The notes beneath the pieces are model-generated. The model was not told the DNA's origin, made no database searches, and saw only the letters and a program-made list of their open reading frames with translations. Both the position numbers and the translations under genes were made by a program. Below, piece after piece: positions 43,445 to 52,461 of a stretch of DNA of 64,000 nucleotides. Origin of the DNA: Streptomyces sp. A012304 (lineage in GTDB: Bacteria > Actinomycetota > Actinomycetes > Streptomycetales > Streptomycetaceae); contig NZ_BQUN01000182.1 in the NCBI RefSeq assembly GCF_026008495.1, positions 230,085 through 294,084 of the forward strand, in the 5' to 3' direction. Position 1 is the stretch's first letter. Every line of letters begins with the position of its first letter.

Positions 43445-44760
43445 TCAGCGCACGCGCCGTTCCTCCAGCGGTGCGGCCCGCAGGCGTGCGGTGGTGTCGC
43501 TCGGCAGGTGGGGGGTGTGGCCCACGAGTCGGGCAGAGTTGGCGACGACGGCGATGCTGCTGGTGTTGTGCAGCAGGGCGGCCAGCACGGGGTTGATGGA
43601 GCCCCCGGCGTCGGCGATGAGGCCGGCGAGGTTGACGCCGATGGAGAGTGTGTAGTTCTGCCGTACGACGCGCAGGGTGTGCCGGCTGAGTTCGACGACG
43701 GCGGCGACGTTACGCAGGTCGTTTCCGGCCAGGGCGATGTCGGCGGTTTCCAGGGCGACGTGCGAGGAGTGGGCGCCCATGACGATTCCGACGTCGGCGA
43801 GCGCGAGGGCGGGGGCGTCGTTGGTGCCGTCGCCGACCATCGCGACGCTGTGGCCGTCGGCTGGAGGTCGCGGATGAGCTGGAGTTTGGCCTCGGGCAGG
43901 GCATGGGCGTGGACTTCGGTGATGCCGAGGGTGTCGGCGACGGCCTGGGCGGTCTCGGGGGCGTCGCCGGTCAGCAGCACGATGCGGGTCACGCCGAGGT
44001 CGGTGAGCTGGCGGACGACGGTGTCGGCTCCGCCGCGTACGGCGTCGGACAGGCCGAGCATGCCGATCAGCTTGTCGTCGTGGGCGAGGCAGATGACGGT
44101 CTCGCCGCCGGCGCGTAGTCGGCTTGTTCATTCGTGGGCCACGTCGGTGAGTTCGAGGCCGTGCCGGCGCAGGAGGGCGGGGCTGCCCACGAGCAGGCGG
44201 CTGCCGTCGAGTTCGGCGCGTACGCCCATGCCGAGGACGACCTCGCAGGCTTGGTGGATGGGGATGTGCAGGTGCTGTTCCTCGGTGCGCCGGACGATGG
44301 CTTCGGCGAGCGGGTGCCGTGCATGCAGCTCACCGGAAGCGGCCAGGCTCAGAACTTCATCCGCGGTGACGGTCTCGTCGAGTGTGACCACGCTGGTGAC
44401 CAGGGGGCGGCCGAGGGTGAGGGTGCCGGTTTTGTCGAAGACGACGGCGGTGACGCGGCCGATGCCTTCCAGGTGGGTGCCGCCCTTGATGAGGGTGCCG
44501 CGGCGGGCGCCGTTGCCGATGGCGGCACTGATCGCGGTCGGGGTGGCCAGGCCGGCGGCGCAGGGGCAGGCGATGAGCGGCATGGTCATGGCCCGGCGGG
44601 CATCCCGGGTCAGTACGTATGTGATTCCGGCGAGGGCGAAGGAGACGGGGACGAAGCGGCGGGTGAAGGCGGTGGCGACGGTCTGGATCGGGGCGCGGTC
44701 GGCCTGTGCCTCCTCGACCCGGGTGATGATCCGCCCGACGTCCGGCGGCCAGGGCGCGGG
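43445..44760 (-). pseudogene. Heavy-metal P-type ATPase, 5'-truncated and frameshifted
   Basis: In order on the minus strand: GRIITRVEEAQADRAPIQTV, TRDARRAMTMPLIACPCAAG (the C-P-C metal motif, ending LATPTA), GRVTAVVFDKTGTLTLGRPL (phosphorylated Asp), SGELHARHPLAEAIVRRTEE, a frame change near 44120, TDLGVTRIVLLTGDAPETAQ, another near 43865, then SVAMVGDGTNDAPALALADV and the last two helices ending LRAAPLEERRVR. The CPC motif indicates transport of Cu, Zn, Cd or similar. The N-terminal metal domain and first helices are deleted at a junction with an oppositely oriented ABC ATPase fragment. Confidence 0.85.
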
Positions 44761-44763
44761 CCA

Positions 44764-45016
44764 CCACAGCCGTGGTCTTCGTGACCCACGAGATCAACCC
44801 CGTGCTGGGACTTGTGGACCGCGTGCTCTACCTCGCCCGCGGGAGTTACCGGGTCGGCACACCGGACGAGGTGCTGACCTCCGAGGCGCTCTCGCAGCTC
44901 TACGGCACGCAGGTCGACGTCGTCCGTGTCAGAAACCGGATCACGGTCGTGGGCGTGCCCGACGAGGTGGCCGAGCTGCCGCATCATCCGAACTGCCGCA
45001 TGAGGTACGGCCATGA
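44764..45016 (+). pseudogene. Metal ABC transporter ATPase, C-terminal fragment
   Basis: AVVFVTHEINPVLGLVDRVL, YLARGSYRVGTPDEVLTSEA and LSQLYGTQVDVVRVRNRITV are the H-loop and C-terminal part of a ZnuC-like ATPase. Walker A, signature and Walker B are missing. Near 44985 a shift places the original end (PHEVRP then TGA 45016) in another frame; that stop overlaps the permease start (ATGA). It is the remnant of a second zinc/manganese-type ABC operon. Confidence 0.76.
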
Positions 45017-45892
45017 CCATCGCCGACGGGATCTGGCAGCAGATCTTCGACTTCGACAACTACGGCGAACTGCTGGCCCTGGTCCGCAACTCCCTCATCG
45101 CCGGCGCCGCGCTCGGCCTGATCGGCGGTCTGGTCGGGGTCTTCGTCATCATGCGGGACCTACCCTTCGCGGTGCACGGGATCAGCGAACTGTCCTTCGC
45201 GGGCGCCTCGGCCGCGCTGCTGATCGGCCTGAACATCGTGGGCGGCTCGATCGTCGGATCACTGATCGCGGCCGGGGCGATCGGACTGCTCGGTGCGCGC
45301 CCGGGACCGCAACTCGGTGATCGGCACACTCATGCCGTTCGGCCTGGGTCTCGGCGTGCTCTTTCTCGCCTTGCACAAGGGCCGCGCGGCGAACAAGTTC
45401 GGGCTCCTCACCGGGCAGATCGTCGCCGTCGACACCCCGCAGATGTCCTGGCTGCTCGGCACGTCGGCCGTGGTGCTCGTGGCGCTGGCGGTCATGTGGC
45501 GACCGCTCACCTTCGCCAGCGCCGACCCGGACGTAGCCGAGGCACGAGGCGTGCCAGTGCGCGGACTGTCCTTCGCCTTCATGATCGTGCTGGGCCTCGC
45601 CGTCGCACTGTCCGTGCAGATCGTCGGCGCCCTGCTGGTCCTCACCCTCCTCGTCACCCCGGCGGCCGCCGCGGCCCGGATCACCGCCTCACCGGTGCTG
45701 CTGCCCGTGCTGAGCGTCGTCTTCGCCGTGACCTCGATCGAGGGCGGGATCCTGCTGGCCCTGGGCAGCAGCATCCCCATCAGCCCCTACGTCACCACCA
45801 TTTCCTTCTCGATCTACCTCGTCTGCCGACTGGTGGGCACCTACCGGACCCGGCAGTGGGGAACCGGACGAACCGTTCTTGAGCCCGGCTGA
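45013..45892 (+). pseudogene. ZnuB-like metal ABC permease with one-base deletion
   Basis: From ATG 45013: LALVRNSLIAGAALGLIGGL, VGVFVIMRDLPFAVHGISEL and SFAGASAALLIGLNIVGGSI. A lost base near 45295 (expected ARARDRNSVIG) moves reading to the frame NSVIGTLMPFGLGLGVLFLA, IVGALLVLTLLVTPAAAAAR and ending LVCRLVGTYRTRQWGTGRT. Motifs match the eight-to-nine-helix ZnuB/MntB permeases (the M-R-x-x-x-F-x-x-H-G-I-S-E signature). Apart from this indel it is full length (about 293 residues when repaired). Its ATPase partner is only a fragment, so the transporter is dead. Confidence 0.82.
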
Positions 45893-46132
45893 CCTACACC
45901 TGCGCCTTTCCTCCTGGCGCCTGATCTTCGGCTTCAACAGCGAAGTCGTCGGTGACCGCGCACGGCGGCCCGCGCCGTGGGCGGTGACGCCCCCCATGCC
46001 GCCGGTGCACACGATGTCCGGCGCACGTGCTTCCTCGGTCCCGCATCCGGTCGGGTTCGCTCTCAACTTCCCTCGCCACGCTCGGCCGTTCACGCCTCCG
46101 GACATCACCGCAATCTCATTGCCAACTGTTTA

Positions 46133-46147
46133 TGAAAACGATTATCG
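46133..46147. promoter_or_regulatory. Zur-like operator upstream of the anchored-repeat operon
   Basis: TGAAAACGATTATCG agrees at 12 of 15 positions with the Streptomyces Zur box TGAAAATGATTTTCA and continues TCTTATGTT, a possible -10. It lies 50 bases before the TTG start of the first surface-repeat gene and would place the whole operon to 53339 under zinc control. The flanking 46115-46155 stretch is conspicuously A+T rich. Confidence 0.72.
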
Positions 46148-46196
46148 TCTTATGTTGTGCCCGAGGGGGCATGAACATGACCCATGGGGGTTTCTC

Positions 46197-46841
46197 TTGC
46201 GTACCCGCAGACGCCTGCTGACCGTCACCGGCATCGCCGCCGCCGCGCTCGCCACCGCCGGTCTCAACACCTCCGCCTTCGCCGCCACCACCCTGAGCAG
46301 CGGCCACGTCGACGTCCTCGACGCCGAGTGGGACGGCGCCGACCTGCACCTCCACGTCCACGACGAGGAGACGAACACCGAGTACGACCCGGTCGATGTG
46401 ACCTTCTCGGTGCCGACGGCCGCGAAGGTGACCAACCCGGGCTGCGGCTTCCTCGGCTCCGGCAGCCAGGTCTGGCTGCTGCCGGACACCGAGGCCGAGG
46501 CCGACGCCGCCGGCGTGCTCTTCCCGGGCATCTCCACCGAGCACCTCACCACCGGGGTCTTCGCCAACAACAACGTCACGTACACCCTGGTCAGCGCCAC
46601 CCGCAACGGTGCCGCCACCGAGGACTTCAGCATCTACGCCGGCAGCTGCGCCCGCTGGTTCGACAGCGACACCAGCACCACCGGTTTCAAGTCCAGGACC
46701 TTCAGCGTCGGCACGCACAACCACGCCAACTGGGCCTTCGAAGAGGCCGGCACCTACCAGCTCACCTTCCGCGTCCGGGGCACGGTCGGCGGCGTGACGG
46801 AATCCGCCACCGAGACTTTCACCTTCAACGTCACCTCATGA
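46197..46841 (+). CDS. Secreted single-repeat surface protein (TIGR03769-type domain)
   Basis: 214 residues from TTG 46197 after GGGGG; an upstream ATG at 46152 in frame would lack a ribosome site and would spoil the signal peptide. The N-terminus RTRRRLLTVTGIAAAALATA is a signal peptide cut near SAFA. The mature part is one actinobacterial surface repeat: SSGHVDVLDAEWDGADLHLH, then GFLGSGSQVWLLPDTEAEAD, and TFSVGTHNHANWAFEEAGTY ending LTFRVRGTVGG. The repeat's invariant G-H-V-D start and H-x-H-x-N-W-x-F end are clear, and the histidines could bind zinc. No sorting signal, so secreted or retained by its partners. Stop and next start overlap (ATGA). Confidence 0.85.
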   Translation: MRTRRRLLTVTGIAAAALATAGLNTSAFAATTLSSGHVDVLDAEWDGADLHLHVHDEETNTEYDPVDVTFSVPTAAKVTNPGCGFLGSGSQVWLLPDTEAEADAAGVLFPGISTEHLTTGVFANNNVTYTLVSATRNGAATEDFSIYAGSCARWFDSDTSTTGFKSRTFSVGTHNHANWAFEEAGTYQLTFRVRGTVGGVTESATETFTFNVTS

Positions 46842-48529
46842 TCCGGGCCCTGACGCGCGACAGACGCGCCGTCACAAGCGCGGCGCTCATCGCGGCGGCC
46901 GCGGTGCTCCTGGGCGCGGCAGGGCTGGTCGCCGGCGGCAGCGGGAACGCCCGCGCCGCCGGCGATGCCGTCGTCCTGGACGAGGGCGAGCTCGTTTTCA
47001 CGCCCCGACTGGCCGACGGAGAGCTCGAGTTGCAGATCGACGACCGCAGCTCCGGTACGACGGTCGTGCGCGAGCCGTCTCAGGTCGTGCTGCACGCTCC
47101 GGCGTCCTCCCTGCAGTACACCGCGGACCCGGTGGCCACGGCGCTCGGCACGACGAACATGGACTCCTGGCAGCTCAATGGCTGGGAGGCGGAGAACATC
47201 TTCGCGCCCGAGCCGGGCTGGAACGGCTCCGCGGCGGGCGGCGACACCGAGGTCACGCTGTCCGGGTACGAGGGTCCCGGAGACTTCGGGCTGGCCCTGT
47301 ACACCCGCGAGATGGACAACGCGAACGCTCCGGCGACCGCCTATCTCGGTAGTGCGGCCTCCGTCCAGCGCACCTTCACGCTGCCGCGCGAGGAGGAACG
47401 GCTGCTGCCCATCTGGCAGTTCACCGCGGAGGGCGTCTACCGGCTCACCTTCACCGTGACGAGCGGCGGCTCCTCGGACACCGAGACACTGGCCGTGGTG
47501 GTGGGCGACGACGTCGACCCGTCGACCGTCCTGCCCGGTGACGGCTCCACTCCGACGGCTTCCCCGACCGATTCGCCGACCGGCTCGGCGACCGTGAGCC
47601 CGTCGCCCACCGCCCCGGCGGCGCATGTCATCGCCGAGGGCCACGTCGACCTGGCGGCCCGCCCGGCGGACGGCGACCTGGAGTTCCAGATCAAGGAGGG
47701 CAGCGAGCTCAACCACAAGTGGTACGAGCCGGGCCAGGTCGTCATGCATGTACGGCCCGCGGCCAAGCGGAAGATCCCGCAGGGGTACGACTTCCTCGGC
47801 ACCCCGGGCGACGCGGTGTGGTGGCTGCCGCTGCAGCAGAACGCCGGCATCGTGTGGCCGGGCTGGAACACCACGGAGTTCGCCAGGGCCGACCTCGACG
47901 GCCGTGTCTCCTTCCGGCTGGACTCCGTGCAGGGTCCCGGAAACATCGCGATGTTCCACAGCAACGTGATGGGCGTCCCGGACGTCTCGCTCAACAGCGG
48001 CGATGGTCTGCCCGACGCCCACACCCTCGGTGCGGGCACGCACAGCCACTTCGACTGGGTTTTCAGCGCCGAGGGCGTCTACCGCACCACTTTCACGGTC
48101 AGCGCGACTCTCGCCGATGGCACGAAGGTCAGCGACAAGGAGACCATCGCCTGGGTGGTCGGGGACGACACGGATCCGTCGACCGTGGCGCCGGGTGAGG
48201 GGGATGAGCCGACGGCGACTCCGACAGCGACGCCTACGGCCACTCCGTCGGAGTCGGCCTCGCAGACGCCGACCGCGACGGCGAGCCCGTCCGTGTCCGC
48301 GTCCGACTCGCCGAGCGCCTCGGCCCCGGCGACGGACCCGGGTTCCGGCTCGTCCGGTACCAGCGGAAGTTCGTCGGCGGGCGGCAGCGGTAGCAGCGGC
48401 ACTGCTGCGACCGGCGGCCTGGCCTCCACCGGCGCGCAGGTCGGTGTGATCGCGGGCATCGCCGTGACCGCCCTGCTGATGGGTGGCGGCGCGGTGTTGG
48501 TCGTACGGCGTCGCCGTACCGCTCAGTGA
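46838..48529 (+). CDS. Sortase-anchored protein with two surface repeats and LASTG signal
   Basis: 563 residues from ATG 46838, overlapping the previous stop. A signal peptide ends near ARA. Repeat 1 begins DEGELVFTPRLADGELELQI (with the more degenerate start) and repeat 2 begins AEGHVDLAARPADGDLEFQI; each ends with a T-L-x-x-G-T-H-S-H-x-x-W-x-F-like motif (GAGTHSHFDWVFSAEGVYRT). Two Thr/Ser/Pro-rich linkers follow, then LASTG, a hydrophobic helix and RRRRTAQ: an LAxTG class E sortase signal. Expected to be covalently attached to peptidoglycan. Matches the wall-repeat proteins that accompany the anchored-repeat ABC transporters. Confidence 0.88.
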   Translation: MIRALTRDRRAVTSAALIAAAAVLLGAAGLVAGGSGNARAAGDAVVLDEGELVFTPRLADGELELQIDDRSSGTTVVREPSQVVLHAPASSLQYTADPVATALGTTNMDSWQLNGWEAENIFAPEPGWNGSAAGGDTEVTLSGYEGPGDFGLALYTREMDNANAPATAYLGSAASVQRTFTLPREEERLLPIWQFTAEGVYRLTFTVTSGGSSDTETLAVVVGDDVDPSTVLPGDGSTPTASPTDSPTGSATVSPSPTAPAAHVIAEGHVDLAARPADGDLEFQIKEGSELNHKWYEPGQVVMHVRPAAKRKIPQGYDFLGTPGDAVWWLPLQQNAGIVWPGWNTTEFARADLDGRVSFRLDSVQGPGNIAMFHSNVMGVPDVSLNSGDGLPDAHTLGAGTHSHFDWVFSAEGVYRTTFTVSATLADGTKVSDKETIAWVVGDDTDPSTVAPGEGDEPTATPTATPTATPSESASQTPTATASPSVSASDSPSASAPATDPGSGSSGTSGSSSAGGSGSSGTAATGGLASTGAQVGVIAGIAVTALLMGGGAVLVVRRRRTAQ

Positions 48530-48535
48530 AAGCTC

Positions 48536-48583
48536 CGCGTACGACGGACCGGCACCTGGCAGCGACCCGGTCCGTCGTACGCG
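48536..48583. terminator. Strong 17-bp hairpin between the LASTG gene and the ZnuA-like gene
   Basis: CGCGTACGACGGACCGG at 48536-48552 and its exact complement at 48567-48583 enclose 14 bases. It starts six bases after the LASTG gene's stop and ends 32 before the next start. With no U-tract it may act as a weak terminator or an RNA-processing or stabilising element that sets different levels for the wall protein and the transporter. Confidence 0.68.
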
Positions 48584-48615
48584 GCATTGTCGTGTTCGAG
48601 AGAAGGAGGAGCCCC

Positions 48616-50148
48616 ATGCGGGGCCACCCCAGACGCACCATTGCCGTCGCGCTGATCGCGGCGAGCGCCGCCCTGCTCTCCGGGTGCAGCGGTCGTCAAG
48701 CCGGGGCATCCGACGCCGAGTTGAGGGTGTCGACGACCACCGGGATCATCGCGGACCTCGTCGAGCAGGTCGGCGGTGACCGTGTCGAGGTCACCTCGAT
48801 CGTGCCGCACCACGGCGACCCGCACTCCTACGAACCCAGTCCCGGCGACGCGGCCAAGGTCGCCAAGGCTGATGTCTTGTTCAGCAACGGGCTGCTGCTC
48901 GAAGAGCCCGGAATCATGAAGATGGTCCACACCAACGCCCGTAAGTCCGCCCCGAAGATCGAGATCGCCGAGAAGCTGGAGCAGTACGGCGGCACGGTCA
49001 TCAAGCTGGAGGAGGACCTCGGGCTGAACGTGCTGTGGCTCGGCTGGGCCGTCGAGGGCAAGGTCGAGGGCGACGGCTCCCAAATCCGTACGACCGCCAC
49101 CAAGCTGGAAGGGCCCGGCGAGCTGCGCGTGTATCTCACCGACACGCTCGGAAAGCCCAAGGTGTACATCGACTCCGCCGACGGCCTCGACGACGCCGAC
49201 TCCTTCACTCTGCCGCCCGAGGCGCACACCCACGTCAACTGGGCGTTCAGCAAGCCCGGAACCTACCGGCTGGCCGTCGAGGGACAGACCGAGACCCTCG
49301 ACGGCAAGAGCGAGGAGATCGGCAGCGGCACCTTCACCTTCACCGTCGGCGACGACGCCGAAGCGCCCGAGGGAACCAGAGTGCTCGACGGCGGACACGC
49401 CGACGTCGCGCTCAACGCCGAGACCGGGAAGGTGTACGTCCGCGCCGACGAGGAGGCCAGCGGCGAACCGAAACGGCTCGCGGCCGAGGACGTCGTGCTG
49501 AACGTCCCCGACCGGGCCAAGGAGACCGTGCCCAAGGAGGAGCCGTACGCCTTCCTCGGCGAGGCGGGCGACGCTCTGTGGGTCCTGCCACAGGCCGTCA
49601 TCGGCAAGCACGTGCACGGCGACATGGACCCGCACGCCTGGGCGGACGTCGCCAACGCGGCGGCGTACGTACGGCGGATCGAGGCAGAGCTGATCAAGGC
49701 CGACCCGGAGGGGAAGGCGACGTACAAGAAGAACACCGCCGCGTATCTCAAGACGCTCGGCGCCCTGGACGAGGAAGTCGCGAAGAAGCTCGCGACCGTA
49801 CCCGAGAAGAACCGCAAGCTGATCACCACACACGATGCCTTCGGCTACCTCGCGAAGGCGTACGGCATGGAGATCGCGGGCTTCGTCGTGCCCGTGCCCA
49901 ACCGGGAGCCGAGCGCGGCCGAGGTCGAGCAACTCGGCGACACCATCCGGGAGAAGAAGGTCCCGTCGGTGTTCCTGGAGCCGAACCTGGCGGCGCGGGC
50001 CGACGTGCTGCGCCGGGTCGCCGAGGACGAGGGGGTCGGGATCTGCACGATCTACGGCGACTCGTTCGACGACAAGGTCCACGACTACGTATCGATGATG
50101 CGGCACAACGCGACCGAGCTCGCCAAGTGCCTGGGGAGGGACGCCTGA
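48616..50148 (+). CDS. ZnuA/TroA-type metal-binding lipoprotein with inserted surface repeats (TIGR03772-type)
   Basis: 510 residues from ATG 48616 after AAGGAGGAG. The lipobox is ALLSGCS. The N-lobe of a cluster-9 metal receptor follows (STTTGIIADLVEQVGGDRVE, VPHHGDPHSYEPSPGDAAKV with the first His ligand). From about residue 135 to 330 a surface repeat and a half are inserted (VLWLGWAVEGKVEGDGSQIR, LPPEAHTHVNWAFSKPGTYR, LDGGHADVALNAETGKVYVR). The receptor then resumes at GKHVHGDMDPHAWADVANAA (second His), KLITTHDAFGYLAKAYGMEI (third His) and VFLEPNLAARADVLRRVAED (acidic ligand). This is the hallmark layout of anchored-repeat substrate-binding proteins. Zinc is the likely ligand from context. 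Confidence 0.9.
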   Translation: MRGHPRRTIAVALIAASAALLSGCSGRQAGASDAELRVSTTTGIIADLVEQVGGDRVEVTSIVPHHGDPHSYEPSPGDAAKVAKADVLFSNGLLLEEPGIMKMVHTNARKSAPKIEIAEKLEQYGGTVIKLEEDLGLNVLWLGWAVEGKVEGDGSQIRTTATKLEGPGELRVYLTDTLGKPKVYIDSADGLDDADSFTLPPEAHTHVNWAFSKPGTYRLAVEGQTETLDGKSEEIGSGTFTFTVGDDAEAPEGTRVLDGGHADVALNAETGKVYVRADEEASGEPKRLAAEDVVLNVPDRAKETVPKEEPYAFLGEAGDALWVLPQAVIGKHVHGDMDPHAWADVANAAAYVRRIEAELIKADPEGKATYKKNTAAYLKTLGALDEEVAKKLATVPEKNRKLITTHDAFGYLAKAYGMEIAGFVVPVPNREPSAAEVEQLGDTIREKKVPSVFLEPNLAARADVLRRVAEDEGVGICTIYGDSFDDKVHDYVSMMRHNATELAKCLGRDA

Positions 50149-51719
50149 TGAGGGGCATGCGGAGGGCTGAGCGGGTCGCCGTGGCGGTGGTGCTCGCGGC
50201 CACGTTGGCCGGGGGCGGGGTCGCCGTCGCGGACGACGGTACGGCAGCGGGGACCGGACTCGGCCGGATCGCCTACGAGGACGGGGCGCTGACCCTGGAT
50301 GCGGCGGACGGCGCCCATGTGATCGAGGTCGGAGACGCGGGCGTGGCGGACGCCTCGGCGCCCGGGTGGGACACCACCGGAGTACCCGAGGGCGCGGTGG
50401 CCAAAGACACCGTGCGGTGGTCCCTGACCGGGCTCGACGGTCCGGGTGACCTGAAGGTGTACTCGGACGAGACCGAGGCTGAGGACGGGGACCAGGACGC
50501 GGGCAACGGCGCCGAGAACGCGCTGTTGTTCGACAGCGCGGACGACCTCCCCGACGAGCATGCGTTGCCGGTGGGCCACCAGGGCTCCACGCGTTGGGAG
50601 TTCAGCGAGGACGGCACGTACCGGGTCATCTTCACCGCCGAGGCCACGGCCGCGGACGGGCGGGAACTGTCCGTCGGGACTGTGTACACGGTGGTGGTAG
50701 GGGACACATCGGACGGGGAGGACCCGGGTTCCGAGCCGCCGGTCGTCGAGGAGACCCCCACCGAGGAAGCCTCGGAGGAGGCGCAGACGCTGCCGGCGGC
50801 CGGGAAGGCCGTGGCGGAGGTGGCCGAGGCCGAGCGGCGTACCGCTCTGGCCGCCACCCCGGCCGCCGCCGATGTGGTGTCCGAGAGGAAAGTTCTCGAT
50901 GAAGGCCACGTCGACTTCGCCGCCCGCGTTGTCGACAACAAGCTGCAGATCCACATCAAGGACGGCACGGTCTCGGGGAAGACCACCTGGCGCGAGCCCT
51001 CCTCCGTGGTCATGCACGTCAAGCCCGCGGCCAGGAACACCCTCCCGGCGGGCGACGAGTTCGCGTTCCTCGGCAAGGGCGGCGACCCGGTGTGGCTGCT
51101 CGACCAGGTGCAGCAGGACGGGCTGCTGTGGCCCGGCTGGTCGACGGACAACATCAAGGCCGGGGCGACCAAGGGAGGTGTGGAGTTCTCCCTCACCAAG
51201 GTCGACGGTCCAGGTGCCTACGCGCTCTACACGTACGACGCGATGTCGGGCGCGAACGTCCTGTTCAACAGCAAGGACGGGGTGCCGGACTCCTTCGACG
51301 TGGCCGCCAACACGCACGCACACGGCGGCTGGGCGTTCACCAAGGGTGGGACCTACCGGCTCACCTTCAAGATGAGCGGAACGCTGGCCAACGGCACGAC
51401 GGTCTCCGACACGGAGACGGTGACGTTCGCGGTCGGCGACACCGACCCCGGCACGGTGACGCCCGGCGACGGCTCGGGCAAGGGAACGTCCGGGAGTCCC
51501 GGGACCTCTGGGACGTCCGGTTCCTCTTCCTCGAACTCGGCAGGCTCCGCCTCCGACTCCGGCTCCACGGGCGGTTCTTCGACGGACGACACCGACGGCT
51601 CGATGGCTTCCACCGGCGCCGGCCAGGCCGTACTCCTGGGCTCGGCCGCCGCCGCGCTCACCGCCGTGGGCGCCGTGTCCTTCCTGGCCGCCCGGCGCAG
51701 GAGGACCGCACATGGCTGA
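50148..51719 (+). CDS. Wall-anchored repeat protein of the ABC operon (TIGR03773-type)
   Basis: 523 residues from ATG 50148, overlapping the previous TGA by one base. A signal peptide (RVAVAVVLAATLAGGGVAVA) precedes an N-terminal degenerate repeat (GLGRIAYEDGALTLDAADGA ... VGHQGSTRWEFSEDGTYRVI), an acidic Glu-rich linker, a well-kept repeat (DEGHVDFAARVVDNKLQIHI ... AANTHAHGGWAFTKGGTYRL), then a Gly/Ser-rich stalk, SMASTGAGQ (LAxTG-like), a membrane helix and RRRRTAHG. Probably anchored to peptidoglycan next to the transporter. The stop overlaps the ATPase start by eight bases. Confidence 0.88.
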   Translation: MRGMRRAERVAVAVVLAATLAGGGVAVADDGTAAGTGLGRIAYEDGALTLDAADGAHVIEVGDAGVADASAPGWDTTGVPEGAVAKDTVRWSLTGLDGPGDLKVYSDETEAEDGDQDAGNGAENALLFDSADDLPDEHALPVGHQGSTRWEFSEDGTYRVIFTAEATAADGRELSVGTVYTVVVGDTSDGEDPGSEPPVVEETPTEEASEEAQTLPAAGKAVAEVAEAERRTALAATPAAADVVSERKVLDEGHVDFAARVVDNKLQIHIKDGTVSGKTTWREPSSVVMHVKPAARNTLPAGDEFAFLGKGGDPVWLLDQVQQDGLLWPGWSTDNIKAGATKGGVEFSLTKVDGPGAYALYTYDAMSGANVLFNSKDGVPDSFDVAANTHAHGGWAFTKGGTYRLTFKMSGTLANGTTVSDTETVTFAVGDTDPGTVTPGDGSGKGTSGSPGTSGTSGSSSSNSAGSASDSGSTGGSSTDDTDGSMASTGAGQAVLLGSAAAALTAVGAVSFLAARRRRTAHG

Positions 51720-52461
51720 CAGATCCGATCCGCTGCTGCGGGTCACGGGCGCGACCGTCGTCCTCGGCGGGCGGATCGCCCTGGAGAAGGCTGACCTGAC
51801 CGTCGACGCCGGCGAGCTGGTCGGCCTCATCGGACCCAACGGCGCCGGGAAGACGACCCTCCTGCGGGCCGTCCTCGGCCTGGTGCCGCTGGCCGGCGGC
51901 GAGGTGGCCGTCGAGGGCCGCACCGGGCGCAGGGCCGGTCGGAGCATCGGATACGTGCCACAACGGCACGAGTTCGCCTGGGACTTCCCCATCGACATCG
52001 CGGGCGCGGTCCTCACCGGCCGCACCCGGCAGATGGGCTGGCTACGCCGCCCGGGCGCGGGAGACCGGGCCGCGGTGGACGAGGCGCTGGAGCTGACCGG
52101 TCTCACCGAGCTGCGGCGGCGCCCGATCGGCGAGCTCTCCGGCGGCCAGCGGCAGCGGGTCCTGGTGGCCCGCGCCCTGGCCGCCGACCCGCGCATCCTG
52201 CTCCTCGACGAGCCGTTCACCGGCGTGGACGTCCCCACCCAGGAGCTGTTGAACGAGCTGTTCGGCCGGCTGGCCGCGGAAGGCAGGGCCCTGCTGATGA
52301 CCACCCATGACCTGGCGGCCGCCGCCCGCACCTGCCACCGGGTGGCGCTGATCAACCGCAGGGTCGTCGCCGAAGGCGGCCCCGACCTTCTCGCCGACCC
52401 CGACCAGATGCTGCGGGCCTTCGGCCTCGACCGCGCGATCGGCACGGTGACCGCATCATGA
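51712..52461 (+). CDS. Anchored-repeat-type ABC transporter ATPase (TIGR03771-type)
   Basis: 249 residues from ATG 51712. Walker A GLIGPNGAGKTTLLRAVLGL (about residues 38-57), a Q-loop in YVPQRHEFAWDFPIDIAGAV, the signature IGELSGGQRQRVLVARALAA, Walker B RILLLDEPFTGVDVPTQELL and the H-loop LLMTTHDLAAAARTCHRVAL are intact. It belongs to the ZnuC/MntA-like branch of metal importers. Overlaps with both neighbours imply tight coupling with the surface protein and the permease. Confidence 0.93.
   Translation: MADRSDPLLRVTGATVVLGGRIALEKADLTVDAGELVGLIGPNGAGKTTLLRAVLGLVPLAGGEVAVEGRTGRRAGRSIGYVPQRHEFAWDFPIDIAGAVLTGRTRQMGWLRRPGAGDRAAVDEALELTGLTELRRRPIGELSGGQRQRVLVARALAADPRILLLDEPFTGVDVPTQELLNELFGRLAAEGRALLMTTHDLAAAARTCHRVALINRRVVAEGGPDLLADPDQMLRAFGLDRAIGTVTAS

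Noticed and set aside
46152..46196. ATG 46152 as start of the first surface-repeat protein
   Set aside because: It adds MLCPRGHEHDPWGFL in front of a normal signal peptide and has no ribosome site; TTG 46197 fits better.
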